Positions 37,298-45,905 of a stretch of 64,000 nucleotides of DNA are shown here, one piece after another. How positions within the stretch are numbered: position 1 is the first letter of the stretch; each line of letters opens with the position of its first letter. The position numbers and the translations under genes were made by a program. Source of the stretch: Chryseobacterium vrystaatense. Lineage in GTDB: Bacteria > Bacteroidota > Bacteroidia > Flavobacteriales > Weeksellaceae. Where the stretch lies: contig NZ_JPRI01000002.1 in the NCBI RefSeq assembly GCF_000737765.1, forward strand, positions 248,001 through 312,000. The letters are read 5' to 3'. The notes beneath the pieces are model-generated. The model had not been told where the DNA came from, did not search any database, and worked only from the letters and a program-made list of their open reading frames with translations.

Positions 37298-38182
37298 ATG
37301 AAATCAATATCAAAAATATTGATGGTAATCATCGTATTACTATCAGCCGTAAACAGTTTTGCACAAATCAAAAATGCAAAAACAGAAACTGTAAAAATAT
37401 ATGGCAACTGCGAAATGTGTAAAACAACCATCGAAAAAGCAGGAAATTTAAAAAATGTAGCCACGGTAGATTGGAATAAAGATACCAAGATTGCTACACT
37501 CAACTATGATGGTAAAAAAACAAATCAGGACGAAATATTGAAACGCATTGCCTTAGCAGGTTATGACAGTGAGAAATTTTTGGCTCCAGATGATGTATAT
37601 GCAAAATTATCCGACTGTTGCCAGTATAAAAGGGAACTAAAACCAGTTGCAAAAACCAGAGATGCAGGTATGGATATGAAAAATGAACACGCCAACCATA
37701 ACCAAAGCGATATGGCTCAAAAAAATACCACTGAAACACAAAATGTACCGCAATTAAAAGCCGTTTTCAATAACTATTTTTCAGTGAAAGATGCGTTGGT
37801 AAAAACTGATGCAGGTACTTCTTCCGCAAAAGCTACCGAATTGGTAAAAGCCATTAAAGCAGTAGAAATGACAAAACTTTCCAACGAAGAACATACCGTT
37901 TGGATGAAAGTAATGAAAGATTTAACTGCTAATGCAGAAAAAATTGCTATAGCAAAAGATGTTACCAAACAAAGAGAAATTTTCGCTTTACTGGCTAATA
38001 ATATGTACGAATTAGCCAAAGTTTCAAAACAAGAAACACCTGTTTATTATCAACATTGCCCAATGTACAATAATGGTAAAGGAGCAAATTGGCTAAGCAA
38101 AGAAGAAGCAATTAAAAACCCGTATTACGGCTCCAAAATGCTTACTTGCGGTAGCGTACAGGAAACTATTAATAACAAATAA
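37298..38182 (+). CDS. Periplasmic HMA plus DUF3347 copper-binding protein
   Basis: A 294-residue exported protein starting at ATG 37298 (MKSISKILMVIIVLLSAVNS). An HMA-like domain with YGNCEMCKTTIEKAGNLK follows the signal, then a His/Met-rich linker (NEHANHNQSDMAQK), then a C-terminal DUF3347 domain. The latter ends HCPMYNNGKGANWLS and KNPYYGSKMLTCGSV, with conserved Cys and Met for Cu. It likely binds periplasmic copper and passes it on. The upstream ATG-less extension to 37232 is not used. Confidence 0.85.
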   Translation: MKSISKILMVIIVLLSAVNSFAQIKNAKTETVKIYGNCEMCKTTIEKAGNLKNVATVDWNKDTKIATLNYDGKKTNQDEILKRIALAGYDSEKFLAPDDVYAKLSDCCQYKRELKPVAKTRDAGMDMKNEHANHNQSDMAQKNTTETQNVPQLKAVFNNYFSVKDALVKTDAGTSSAKATELVKAIKAVEMTKLSNEEHTVWMKVMKDLTANAEKIAIAKDVTKQREIFALLANNMYELAKVSKQETPVYYQHCPMYNNGKGANWLSKEEAIKNPYYGSKMLTCGSVQETINNK

Positions 38183-38194
38183 AACGCTATTGTT

Positions 38195-38716
38195 ATGGAA
38201 AGTATGGAAAACCAACACGAAATGCAACATAACCATAAGAATGAAAAGCATAATACTAATCACTCTTTAGCAATGTACAAACGCTTTGCTGTAATGGCTG
38301 TTGCTATGTTCATAGCTATGTACTTCATTATGTATGCTATGATTGACGGCTTACAGAACCTTATCCTGAACATCAATAATTTGTATATGACTTTGCTGAT
38401 GGTTTCTGCAATGTTGATTATAGAACTATTGATAATGAAAGGAATGTATGAAAGCAAAAAAATCAACTGGGCAATCATAACGGTTTCCCTTGCGATTGGT
38501 ATCTTTTCTTGGTTTGGTATTCGGGAGCAATTATTTGTGGGAAATAAAGAGTTTGTAAAAGGTATGATACCGCATCACGCAGCAGCAGTATTGATGTCTG
38601 AAAAAGCTAAGCTTACCGACCCCGAATTGATACAGTTACAAAAAAACATACTGGAAACACAGGCACAAGAAATCGAATTTATGAAGCGTAAGCTAAATGA
38701 ATTTGAAAACAAATAA
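38195..38716 (+). CDS. DUF305 membrane protein of the copper operon
   Basis: A 173-residue protein: His-rich N-terminus (NQHEMQHNHKNEKHNTNH), about three membrane helices, then a DUF305-type ferritin-like segment with GMIPHHAAAVLMSEKAK. DUF305 proteins are frequent in copper-resistance loci and may hold the metal at the HxxxH/HH site. It follows the HMA-DUF3347 gene by 12 nt. Confidence 0.82.
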   Translation: MESMENQHEMQHNHKNEKHNTNHSLAMYKRFAVMAVAMFIAMYFIMYAMIDGLQNLILNINNLYMTLLMVSAMLIIELLIMKGMYESKKINWAIITVSLAIGIFSWFGIREQLFVGNKEFVKGMIPHHAAAVLMSEKAKLTDPELIQLQKNILETQAQEIEFMKRKLNEFENK

Positions 38717-38755
38717 ATAAGACAAATTTCTTCAATAATATCAAAAATAAATAAA

Positions 38756-39415
38756 ATGAAAAATATAATTTTCTCAATCATTACATTAGTAACAGTTGCA
38801 GCGGTAACAATTTCCTGCAATCAATCTTCAAATAAAAATAGCGACCAGCAAGCTAATGATAGCACAACAATTGCTGCAACTCCGGAGTTACAATCACCTA
38901 CACACAATGATACGGTAGCAACTGTTACTTCAACGGATACATCTTCTCAAGAGGCAGAAAAGTCCGATGTGAAGCAAGCTCAAAAGTTTACTGTCGCACC
39001 TATAATTAAGGATTATTTGGCTTTAAAAAATGCACTTGTTGCAGATAATGACAAAGCAGCGGCTAATGCAGGAAAGCAATTGTTTACTACCTTAAAAAAT
39101 GTGGATATGAACGCTATCCCAGCGAATAAACATAAAGAATATATGGAAATAGCGGAAAATGCCAAAGAAAATGCAGAGCATATTAGTGACAATGCTGGTA
39201 AAATAGACCACCAGAGAGAGCATTTAGCATCGCTAAGTAAAGACGTTTCTGACCTTATCACATTATTTGGAACTACCCAAAAATTATATCAGGACTACTG
39301 CCCAATGTACAATGATGGTAAAGGTGCGGTTTGGATTAACGAAGCTAAGACTATCAAAAATCCTTATTATGGCAGCAAGATGCTTACCTGTGGCTCTGTA
39401 AAAAAAGAGTTCTAA
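38756..39415 (+). CDS. DUF3347 lipoprotein, copper-binding
   Basis: A 219-residue lipoprotein (VTVAAVTISCNQSSNKNS) with a Ser/Thr-rich linker and a DUF3347 domain. Its end YCPMYNDGKGAVWINEAK and KNPYYGSKMLTCGSVKKEF is closely similar to the 37298 product, so these are paralogues of one copper-binding module with and without the HMA part. It precedes the heme-binding gene by 2 nt. Confidence 0.83.
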   Translation: MKNIIFSIITLVTVAAVTISCNQSSNKNSDQQANDSTTIAATPELQSPTHNDTVATVTSTDTSSQEAEKSDVKQAQKFTVAPIIKDYLALKNALVADNDKAAANAGKQLFTTLKNVDMNAIPANKHKEYMEIAENAKENAEHISDNAGKIDHQREHLASLSKDVSDLITLFGTTQKLYQDYCPMYNDGKGAVWINEAKTIKNPYYGSKMLTCGSVKKEF

Positions 39416-39417
39416 AA

Positions 39418-39867
39418 ATGAAGAGAGTATTAAAGATAATGTTGACAATAGTGCTGTTTATTTTTATTGCTATTCAATTTTATCAGCCTGCCCTTAATGT
39501 AGATAAAGGGCAGGTTTACACAACCGATTTTACCCAAGCGTATAAAATGCCTGTTGAAGTAAAAGCGATGCTTCAAACCTCTTGCTACGATTGTCATAGT
39601 AACAATACTAATTATGTTTGGTACGACTATGTGCAACCTATGAGAGCATTAGTAGAAAACCACATAAAAAACGCAAAAGAGGATTTGAATTTCAACGAAT
39701 GGGGTACATACTCAAATAGGAAGCAGGACAGATTATTAAACTCAATTAAAGAACAAATCGAAACTAAACAAATGCCCTTAGCATCATATACAATGATGCA
39801 TAAAAACACAAAACTGAATGATGAGCAAATCAAAGTTTTAACCAATTGGCTAAAAGAGCAGGATTAA
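39418..39867 (+). CDS. Heme-binding domain protein (c-type CYDCH)
   Basis: A 149-residue protein with an N-terminal membrane anchor (VLKIMLTIVLFIFIAIQFYQP) and the c-type heme motif LQTSCYDCHSNNTNYVWYD. This is the haem-binding domain family found near cupredoxin and copper genes in Bacteroidota. It may be an electron-transfer partner of the multicopper oxidase next to it; the next gene starts 23 nt downstream. Confidence 0.85.
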   Translation: MKRVLKIMLTIVLFIFIAIQFYQPALNVDKGQVYTTDFTQAYKMPVEVKAMLQTSCYDCHSNNTNYVWYDYVQPMRALVENHIKNAKEDLNFNEWGTYSNRKQDRLLNSIKEQIETKQMPLASYTMMHKNTKLNDEQIKVLTNWLKEQD

Positions 39868-39890
39868 GTTTCAAGAAAAAAAATATCAAA

Positions 39891-42161
39891 ATGAATATAC
39901 CTAAAAATGTTACGATCAGGTTGCTGCAAGCAGTTTTTATACTGTTATGTTCGCAATCTCTCTTTGCACAAAAAGTAGTTCGTTACGAGTTGTATGTAAA
40001 AGATACGCTTGTAAACTACGCAGGCAAAGAAAAAAGAGCCATTTCCGTAAATGGTCAAATACCAATGCCAACGCTCACTTTTACCGAAGGCGATACAGCC
40101 GAAATCGTTGTACATAACCAATTAAAAGAAAGTACCTCATTGCATTGGCACGGAGTGTTCCTGCCCAACAAAGAAGATGGTGTGCCCTGGCTTACACAAA
40201 AACCTATTAAGGCAGGCACAACCTATACCTATCGCTTCCCAATTATCCAACACGGAACGCATTGGTATCACTCACATTCTGGTTTGCAGGAGCAAATTGG
40301 GATGTATGGCAGTTTTATAATGAAGAAAAAGGATGATGATAAAACCTTTAGAAAAGGAATTGACGATTTGCCGACTGTACCCATCATTTTAAGCGAGTGG
40401 ACAAATCTTAATCCCGACAACATCAACAGGATGCTGCATAATGCCAACGATTGGGCAGCTATTAAAAAAAATGCAACACAGTCTTATGCAGAAGCTATTA
40501 GAGAAGGACATTTCAAAACAAAACTAACCAACGAATGGAAACGGATGTTGGCAATGGATGTAAGCGATGTGTATTATGACAAAATTTTAATCAATGGAAA
40601 CCATACGACCGATTTAAAAAAGGTGGACGGCAAAACGCTAAAAGCGGGCGATAAAGTACGATTGCGAGTTTCAAACGGTGGTGCTTCGTCCTATTTTTGG
40701 TTGCGGTATGCAGGCGGTAAAATTACCGTAGTTGCAAATGACGGTAATGATGTAGAACCTGTGGAAGTAGATAGATTAATCATTGCGGTTTCTGAAACTT
40801 ACGATATTGTAGTAACAATTCCTGAAGATGGTGTTGCTTATCAGTTTCTAGCTACTACTGAAGACAGAACACAATCCGCAAGTTATTTTGTGGGCAATGG
40901 CATCAAACAATTAATATCACCACTTCCTAAATTAAAATATTTTGAAGGGATGAAGATGATGAACGATATGATGAAGATGAATGGAGATTTGGACGATATG
41001 GGAATGAAAATGAGCCTGAACCAAATGGATATGAACGTGGTAATGTATCCTGAAATTACTGGAGAGGCAAAACCAAAAGAAGACCATAGTCAACACAATA
41101 TGAATATGGAAAATGATCCCAACCGTTACAATGCAAATGCTTTGGGAGAAATCAAAACGCTGAATTATGCAATGCTACAATCTCCTTCCAATACGGAACT
41201 TCCTAAAGATGCGCCAGTAAAAGAATTGAAATTTACCCTTACCGGAAATATGAACCGTTATGTGTGGAGTATGGATAATAAAATACTTTCAGAAGTTGAT
41301 AAAATACCTGTGAAAAAAGGAGAAATTCTACGAATTACCATTCATAATAACTCAATGATGCGCCATCCAATGCACTTGCACGGTTTTGATTTCAGGGTAA
41401 TCAATGGCAAAGGCGAAAAATCACCACTAAAAAATGTTATAGATATAATGCCAATGGAAACTGATACCATTGAGTTTTTAGCAAACGAAGAAGGAGATTG
41501 GTTTTTCCACTGTCATATCCTTTATCATATGATGTCAGGAATGAACAGGGTATTTGCAGTTGACGATTATCAAAATCCGAATTTACCTAACAAAAAACAA
41601 GCATATAATATGTTGCAAAGAGAAAGCAATATGCCACACTTAATGGCTCAGAATGATTTTGCTAGCAATGGAAATGATGGTGATGCGATGCTTCAGAATT
41701 CAAGATGGAGTTTAGGGACAGAATGGCGATTAGGCTATAACGATATGCACGGTTATGAAGTAGAAACACATTTAGGAAGGTACATTGGAAAAATGCAATG
41801 GTTTATGCCGTTTATAGGTTTTGATTGGAGGTATCGTAAAATGGGTATGGATGAACACGAAACCAATTTATTCGGACAGAAAAATGAAAAAGATACACGT
41901 AGAGCTATTAGCTTGGGCTTTATGTACACATTACCAATGTTAGTAAACTTTCAGGCAGAGGTATATCACGATGGAATTGTACGTCTTTCTTTAATGCGTG
42001 AAGATATTCCCATCACAAAGAGATTGAGGGCTGGTTTTATGGTCAACACCGATATGGAATATATGACAGAGCTAAAATATATTATCAATAAAAATGTGGG
42101 TATTCGTACACATTATGATAGCGATATGGGCTGGGGTATTGGGTTATCTTTAAATTATTAA
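39891..42161 (+). CDS. Multicopper oxidase with C-terminal beta-barrel-like domain
   Basis: A 756-residue exported protein, start ATG 39891 (MNIPKNVTIRLLQAVFILLC). The oxidase has all four copper motifs: LHWHG, THWYHSHSG, HPMHLHGF and HCHILYHMMSGM. It oxidises Cu(I) to the less toxic Cu(II) in the periplasm. A Met-rich segment (GMKMMNDMMKMNGDLDDMG) is near 360-380. The last 190 residues (AMLQNSRWSLGTEWRLGYN to GWGIGLSLNY) look like an outer-membrane barrel of the CopB type, so one protein may combine oxidase and outer-membrane anchor. Confidence 0.88.
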   Translation: MNIPKNVTIRLLQAVFILLCSQSLFAQKVVRYELYVKDTLVNYAGKEKRAISVNGQIPMPTLTFTEGDTAEIVVHNQLKESTSLHWHGVFLPNKEDGVPWLTQKPIKAGTTYTYRFPIIQHGTHWYHSHSGLQEQIGMYGSFIMKKKDDDKTFRKGIDDLPTVPIILSEWTNLNPDNINRMLHNANDWAAIKKNATQSYAEAIREGHFKTKLTNEWKRMLAMDVSDVYYDKILINGNHTTDLKKVDGKTLKAGDKVRLRVSNGGASSYFWLRYAGGKITVVANDGNDVEPVEVDRLIIAVSETYDIVVTIPEDGVAYQFLATTEDRTQSASYFVGNGIKQLISPLPKLKYFEGMKMMNDMMKMNGDLDDMGMKMSLNQMDMNVVMYPEITGEAKPKEDHSQHNMNMENDPNRYNANALGEIKTLNYAMLQSPSNTELPKDAPVKELKFTLTGNMNRYVWSMDNKILSEVDKIPVKKGEILRITIHNNSMMRHPMHLHGFDFRVINGKGEKSPLKNVIDIMPMETDTIEFLANEEGDWFFHCHILYHMMSGMNRVFAVDDYQNPNLPNKKQAYNMLQRESNMPHLMAQNDFASNGNDGDAMLQNSRWSLGTEWRLGYNDMHGYEVETHLGRYIGKMQWFMPFIGFDWRYRKMGMDEHETNLFGQKNEKDTRRAISLGFMYTLPMLVNFQAEVYHDGIVRLSLMREDIPITKRLRAGFMVNTDMEYMTELKYIINKNVGIRTHYDSDMGWGIGLSLNY

Positions 42162-42261
42162 AACAAAGGATAAACAGCTAAGCCAGGAAACCGAAAACGT
42201 TTTTTCAATCCGTTTGAGCTGTCTCAACTATTTACCACAATATTACAATTTAAAATTGCAC

Positions 42262-42681
42262 ATGACAATGATAGAACTGATAAAGGCAACACCCGCATTT
42301 CCTGTCAGGGAAATTGACAAAGCAGTTCAATTTTACAAAGACAAATTTGGTTTTGATTGTCGGCACAAGGAAGACACTTTTGCAATTTTGGTTCGGGGCA
42401 ACATAGAACTGCATTTGTGGGCTTCCTGCAATTATAGTTGGAAATGGAAAAGCATTTTTCTATTTCTAAAACCGATTAGTAGTGGGGCAGAAAGCTTTTT
42501 AGCAGGAACACACAGTTGCAGAATTGAAGTAAAAGGAGTTGAAGAGCTGTATAAAGAGCTAAAAGAAAAAGAGGTGCTTCACAATGAAAAAACAGAGATA
42601 GAAAGTACCTATTATGGCACAAGAGAATTTGCAGCATTAGACTTATACGGAAATCTTTTATCCTTTTATGAAAATGTATAA
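42262..42681 (+). CDS. Glyoxalase/bleomycin-resistance-like protein
   Basis: A 139-residue VOC-fold protein (ATPAFPVREIDKAVQFYKDK, then FAILVRGNIELHLWAS and AALDLYGNLLSFYEN), like the bleomycin-binding proteins that sequester drugs of that class. The start at 42262 (or 42268) is chosen; 42214 adds an unlikely leader. It is the only drug-type gene here, between the copper and mercury parts. Substrate is not known. Confidence 0.7.
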   Translation: MTMIELIKATPAFPVREIDKAVQFYKDKFGFDCRHKEDTFAILVRGNIELHLWASCNYSWKWKSIFLFLKPISSGAESFLAGTHSCRIEVKGVEELYKELKEKEVLHNEKTEIESTYYGTREFAALDLYGNLLSFYENV

Positions 42682-42704
42682 AAAGATGTTTTTGTATTTT
42701 AGTA

Positions 42705-42735
42705 TTTGCTTAAATAAACAATTTGCTTATCTTTG
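42705..42735 (+). promoter_or_regulatory. Strong Bacteroidota promoter for mercury-type operon
   Basis: TTTG (42705-42708), 19 nt spacer, then TATCTTTG (42728-42735), an exact match of TTTG-N19-TAnnTTTG. The expected start point is about 42739-42742, at the ATG of the ArsR-type gene (42741), so the transcript would be leaderless. Confidence 0.75.
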
Positions 42736-42740
42736 TACTT

Positions 42741-43115
42741 ATGGATAATCTTTCTTGTATAAGGCAGCAGGCGGACGTTAAGCAGATAATGCGTTGCAAA
42801 GACCGGATTAGTGAAATCAAAGGGACAGTTGATTATTTATCCAGCGGACTTGAGTTAGCGGGTAACAATGTAAGACTGAAAATACTTTTTCTTCTTTATG
42901 AAGAAAAGAAACTTTGTGTTTGCGACCTAAGCGATATTCTCAGTATGACCATTTCGGCAGTTTCTCAGCACTTGCGAAAACTCAAAGACAGAAAACTCAT
43001 TGAAACGGAAAGACAAGCGCAAACTATTTTCTATTCGTTGGCAAAAGAGTATGAAAAAATGCTCAAACCTTTTTTCAAAATCCTTAACGAAAACAAAATT
43101 TTGGAAGCAATATGA
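42741..43115 (+). CDS. ArsR/SmtB-family regulator of mercury-type operon
   Basis: A 124-residue winged-helix repressor (MDNLSCIRQQADVKQ). It carries the alpha-3-type metal site KLCVCDLSDIL and the DNA-binding region MTISAVSQHLRKLKDRKL. In Bacteroidota this type precedes merTP. The start at 42741 follows the promoter directly; the frame reaches back to 42723 but ATG 42741 fits. It overlaps merTP by 4 nt. Confidence 0.88.
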   Translation: MDNLSCIRQQADVKQIMRCKDRISEIKGTVDYLSSGLELAGNNVRLKILFLLYEEKKLCVCDLSDILSMTISAVSQHLRKLKDRKLIETERQAQTIFYSLAKEYEKMLKPFFKILNENKILEAI

Positions 43116-43714
43116 AAACAGAAAAAAAATTAATCGGTGCAGGACTTTTGACAGCAATTGCTTCGTCCTTGTGCTGTATTACGCCAATTTTGGCTATAGT
43201 TGCGGGTTCAAGCGGAATTGCTTCTACCTTTTCGTGGCTCGAACCTTTTCGACCTTATTTTATTGGTATGACTGTTTTAGTTCTTGGCTTTGCTTGGTAT
43301 CAAAAACTGAAACCTCAACAACAAATTGACTGTAATTGTGAAACAAATCAAAAACAAAATTTTATGCAAACGAAATCATTGTTAGGAAGTATTACCGTAA
43401 TATCAGTTTTACTTCTATCATTTCCGAGTTATGCTCACATCTTTGTTCCGAAGACAAAAATCACGGCAATTGTTACTTCGACTTCTAAAATTCAGAAAGT
43501 TGAATTTACTATTAAAGGAATGACTTGTTCAGGATGTGAACATCATGTAAAGACAGAAATTAGCAAACTAAAAGGCATTGTTGAAGTTATTGTTTCTTAC
43601 GAAAAAGGCAACGCAATTGTAAAGTTCGACAACAAACAAACCAGCATCGAGCAAATCGAAAAAGCTATCAACTCTACTGGTTACAAATCACTAAAAAGCA
43701 AAATTATTTCATAA
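43112..43714 (+). CDS. merTP: MerTP: fused mercuric transporter and MerP-like domain
   Basis: A 200-residue fusion. The N-terminal part is MerT-like: membrane helices with the cysteine pair SSLCCITPILAI. The C-terminal part is MerP/HMA-like with TIKGMTCSGCEHHVKTEI. MerTP takes Hg(II) in and hands it to the cytosolic reductase. No merA follows, so uptake would have no partner in this window. Confidence 0.88.
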   Translation: MKTEKKLIGAGLLTAIASSLCCITPILAIVAGSSGIASTFSWLEPFRPYFIGMTVLVLGFAWYQKLKPQQQIDCNCETNQKQNFMQTKSLLGSITVISVLLLSFPSYAHIFVPKTKITAIVTSTSKIQKVEFTIKGMTCSGCEHHVKTEISKLKGIVEVIVSYEKGNAIVKFDNKQTSIEQIEKAINSTGYKSLKSKIIS

Positions 43715-43923
43715 TGGACATCATTTTAATATCCGAAATAACTTGTCCAACCTGCGGACATAAGAAATCCGAAGAAATGCCAACTGATGCTTGTCAATTT
43801 TTCTATCAGTGTGAGAGTTGCAAAACAACTCTAAAACCTATAAAGGGAGATTGTTGCGTGTTTTGTAGTTACGGTACAGTAAAGTGCCCACCTATTCAAG
43901 AGGGAAATGCTTGTTGTAAATAA
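43714..43923 (+). CDS. GDCCVxC domain protein
   Basis: A 69-residue cysteine-rich protein with TCPTCGHKK, CESCKTTLKPIKGDCCVFCS and KCPPIQEGNACCK, the GDCCVxC family that accompanies Bacteroidota merTP genes (some members are selenoproteins, here the codon is Cys). It probably binds Hg(II) or a similar thiophilic metal. It overlaps merTP by 1 nt and ends the operon. Confidence 0.85.
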   Translation: MDIILISEITCPTCGHKKSEEMPTDACQFFYQCESCKTTLKPIKGDCCVFCSYGTVKCPPIQEGNACCK

Positions 43924-44152
43924 CTAAACCACTATGGACTTTCAGTCCATAGATTTGAACAACGAATGAAATTCGTTTAAAAAACTCCACAGATGCACAG
44001 ATAATAAAATATTAAAAAATTCATTTTATTATCTGTGCATCTGTGTCGAATAAAAAATTTATAGAAACTGAAATTCTTGCACTGAAAGTGCATAGTTTCA
44101 ACTAACTATTTTAATGCTTAATTGAAACTATGCACAACGAGTTTTCTATAGT
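43924..44152. repeat. Cluster of nested palindromes after mercury genes
   Basis: The region contains a perfect 9-bp hairpin (43932-43952), AACGAAT/ATTCGTT near 43960-43978, a perfect 23-bp inverted repeat (43988-44010 against 44023-44045, 12-nt loop; arm begins CACAGATGCACAG), TGCACT/AGTGCA near 44079-44092, and a perfect 13-bp pair TGCATAGTTTCAA / TTGAAACTATGCA (44089-44101, 44122-44134), with an outer ATAGAAACT/AGTTTTCTAT pair. The remainder to 44305 has no gene. It may be a MITE-like element, a relic of a lost insertion, or terminators in tandem. Confidence 0.7.
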
Positions 44153-44278
44153 CAGTTAATACTTACAACCTTTTTTCTAAAACAAACCAAAGCCAAAGTC
44201 CGGAATTGTTTTAGAAATGGGGTTGTTCCGCTTTCCGCAAAAATACGTTTCCGACCGCAGGGAGGAATTGCATTTTTG

Positions 44279-44307
44279 CCGCCCAACTTTTGGTCAGGCG
44301 GTTTTTT
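44279..44307 (+). terminator. Intrinsic terminator at the end of PRTRC cassette
   Basis: CCGCC and GGCGG form a stem around CAACTTTTGGTCA, followed by a run of six T on the plus strand. It overlaps the stop codon of the ThiF gene (44306-44308) read the other way, so it would stop readthrough from the rightward mercury operon; on the minus strand the following A-rich run is less suitable. Another dyad GCAAAAAT/ATTTTTGC lies just upstream. Confidence 0.55.
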
Positions 44308-45115
44308 ATATTTTTATCAGTTGAGAATGGAAATTTTTTAGATTAAGGAAAAAACCTCTGTTTTCAGTCAGTCCGTTGCGAAACAAGTTCCACAATAGAG
44401 AACATCCCATTTGTGCTAATGTAGAATTAATAAACAAATCCTGCTTTTCTAATGCTTCTGCTAAACTGCAACTTGGTGTATCATCTTGCGTTTCAGACTG
44501 CAAAAGCAGTTCTCCAAATTCTTCCGTCACATAAGGAAGATTCGACGTTGTTTGATATTTTTCGGAATCAGGTTGTTTTATATTCTCAACTGTAGAAAGC
44601 AAAACCTGTCCAGAATATCGGTTGTTGCCAAAATCCATCCAATATTTAGCCTGGTTTCTGTATAATCTCCTACCCTCTTTCAATTCATTCAGAATATCAG
44701 CAATTTCAAATCGTGATTTGACATTATCAACACACGACATATAAATTGCGGACTGCATATTCTCTTGGATTCTTCCTAAAGAATCTCTTTCAAACTTTCT
44801 GACTTCGGCTTTCCAATTCGTTCCAGACCATCGGTTTGCCCGATTTATCAGTGCAACTGCCTTTGGTAATCCTACTTCACATTCTGCAAAACGCTGTCTG
44901 CCTTGATTCGCTTCTGTGACAATATCATCATCCCACAACCGCACCTGTAATCCTGCGTGTCCCAATTCAATCAATGAATGGTTCATTTCGATCAAGGCGG
45001 TCAATACTTTAGAACCTGTACCACCTGCACCTATGAGGTTTACCATTACAGGATTGGTAGGATTTAAAAGGCTATCATCGGTAAAATGGACTTTTGTTTT
45101 TTCAGATTGTATCAT
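44306..45115 (-). CDS. PRTRC system ThiF-family protein
   Basis: A 269-residue E1-like protein with nucleotide motif NLIGAGGTGSKVLTALIEM and RLWDDDIVTEANQGRQRF, the ThiF member of the PRTRC (ParB-related, ThiF-related cassette). No catalytic Cys of the ubiquitin-E1 type is obvious. It is the last gene of the leftward PRTRC series and overlaps protein B by 1 nt. The biochemical role of PRTRC is not established. Confidence 0.88.
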   Translation of the reverse strand: MIQSEKTKVHFTDDSLLNPTNPVMVNLIGAGGTGSKVLTALIEMNHSLIELGHAGLQVRLWDDDIVTEANQGRQRFAECEVGLPKAVALINRANRWSGTNWKAEVRKFERDSLGRIQENMQSAIYMSCVDNVKSRFEIADILNELKEGRRLYRNQAKYWMDFGNNRYSGQVLLSTVENIKQPDSEKYQTTSNLPYVTEEFGELLLQSETQDDTPSCSLAEALEKQDLFINSTLAQMGCSLLWNLFRNGLTENRGFFLNLKNFHSQLIKI

Positions 45116-45861
45116 TAGAGTAGATTTTTTAAAGTTAGATTTGAATTGATTAGAATATCTGTCGGAAACGGCTCTTTTGAATCAATAAGGCTTTTCCAAA
45201 GGATTACCAAGTTTCCTTTAATCGGATTATGGCTGTTGACCAAATGGCTGAAATAAGAATTGAAAAAATAGTTTTCCCATTTCTTAGTAAACTCTTCGAG
45301 TGATGCGGAACTTTTAATGTTTACGTCGACCGTTCCCATACAAACACTTCCGCTTTCGTAAACATTAAAGAACGGAGCGTGAAATAGTGGTGTATCTGTA
45401 TTGGGGCGTTGGTCTGTCTCCAATGCGAATATTTTCATTCCCTGCTTATTGGCACACCATAGCAAAGGTGGCACATTCGCTAAACCATTTGAAATGGAAA
45501 GCTTTTCGGTAAATAGTAACTGTCGTTCCTGTGCTTTTGTGTACCAGACCACTTTTCCATTTTCCGATGTATCTATAAATAGTACAGTTTCAGAAATAAT
45601 ACCACTTGGTCTTAGAAAATCTTTTTCTTTCTTATTTTGAATATTTAAAGATTTGGAGAGTCGTTGTGCCTCCCTTACAGTCAAAGGGTGGGCATTGACA
45701 GGGTTTCCATTAGGGTCAATATCAAAATGTTCAACATAACCATCGCGATTATAATCTTCTGTCTCATAAAAGACCAGTGCTGATTTAGGATAGTAAAGTG
45801 TTCCAAAATTATTGGTTATGTCGGTTTCTTCGTTCTTAATTGTATTGGCTGTATTTCTCAT
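45115..45861 (-). CDS. PRTRC system protein B
   Basis: A 248-residue cytoplasmic protein of the PRTRC B type: VEHFDIDPNGNPVNAHPLT near its start, VPPLLWCANKQGMKIFALET, GSVCMGTVDVNIK in the middle. It lies directly upstream of the ThiF gene. Function unknown; in this cassette the proteins are thought to act with plasmid maintenance or conjugation. Confidence 0.85.
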   Translation of the reverse strand: MRNTANTIKNEETDITNNFGTLYYPKSALVFYETEDYNRDGYVEHFDIDPNGNPVNAHPLTVREAQRLSKSLNIQNKKEKDFLRPSGIISETVLFIDTSENGKVVWYTKAQERQLLFTEKLSISNGLANVPPLLWCANKQGMKIFALETDQRPNTDTPLFHAPFFNVYESGSVCMGTVDVNIKSSASLEEFTKKWENYFFNSYFSHLVNSHNPIKGNLVILWKSLIDSKEPFPTDILINSNLTLKNLL

Positions 45862-45905
45862 AGCTTGTTTTTATAATTGAATTATTTGCGCCGTGTATGC
45901 ACAGA

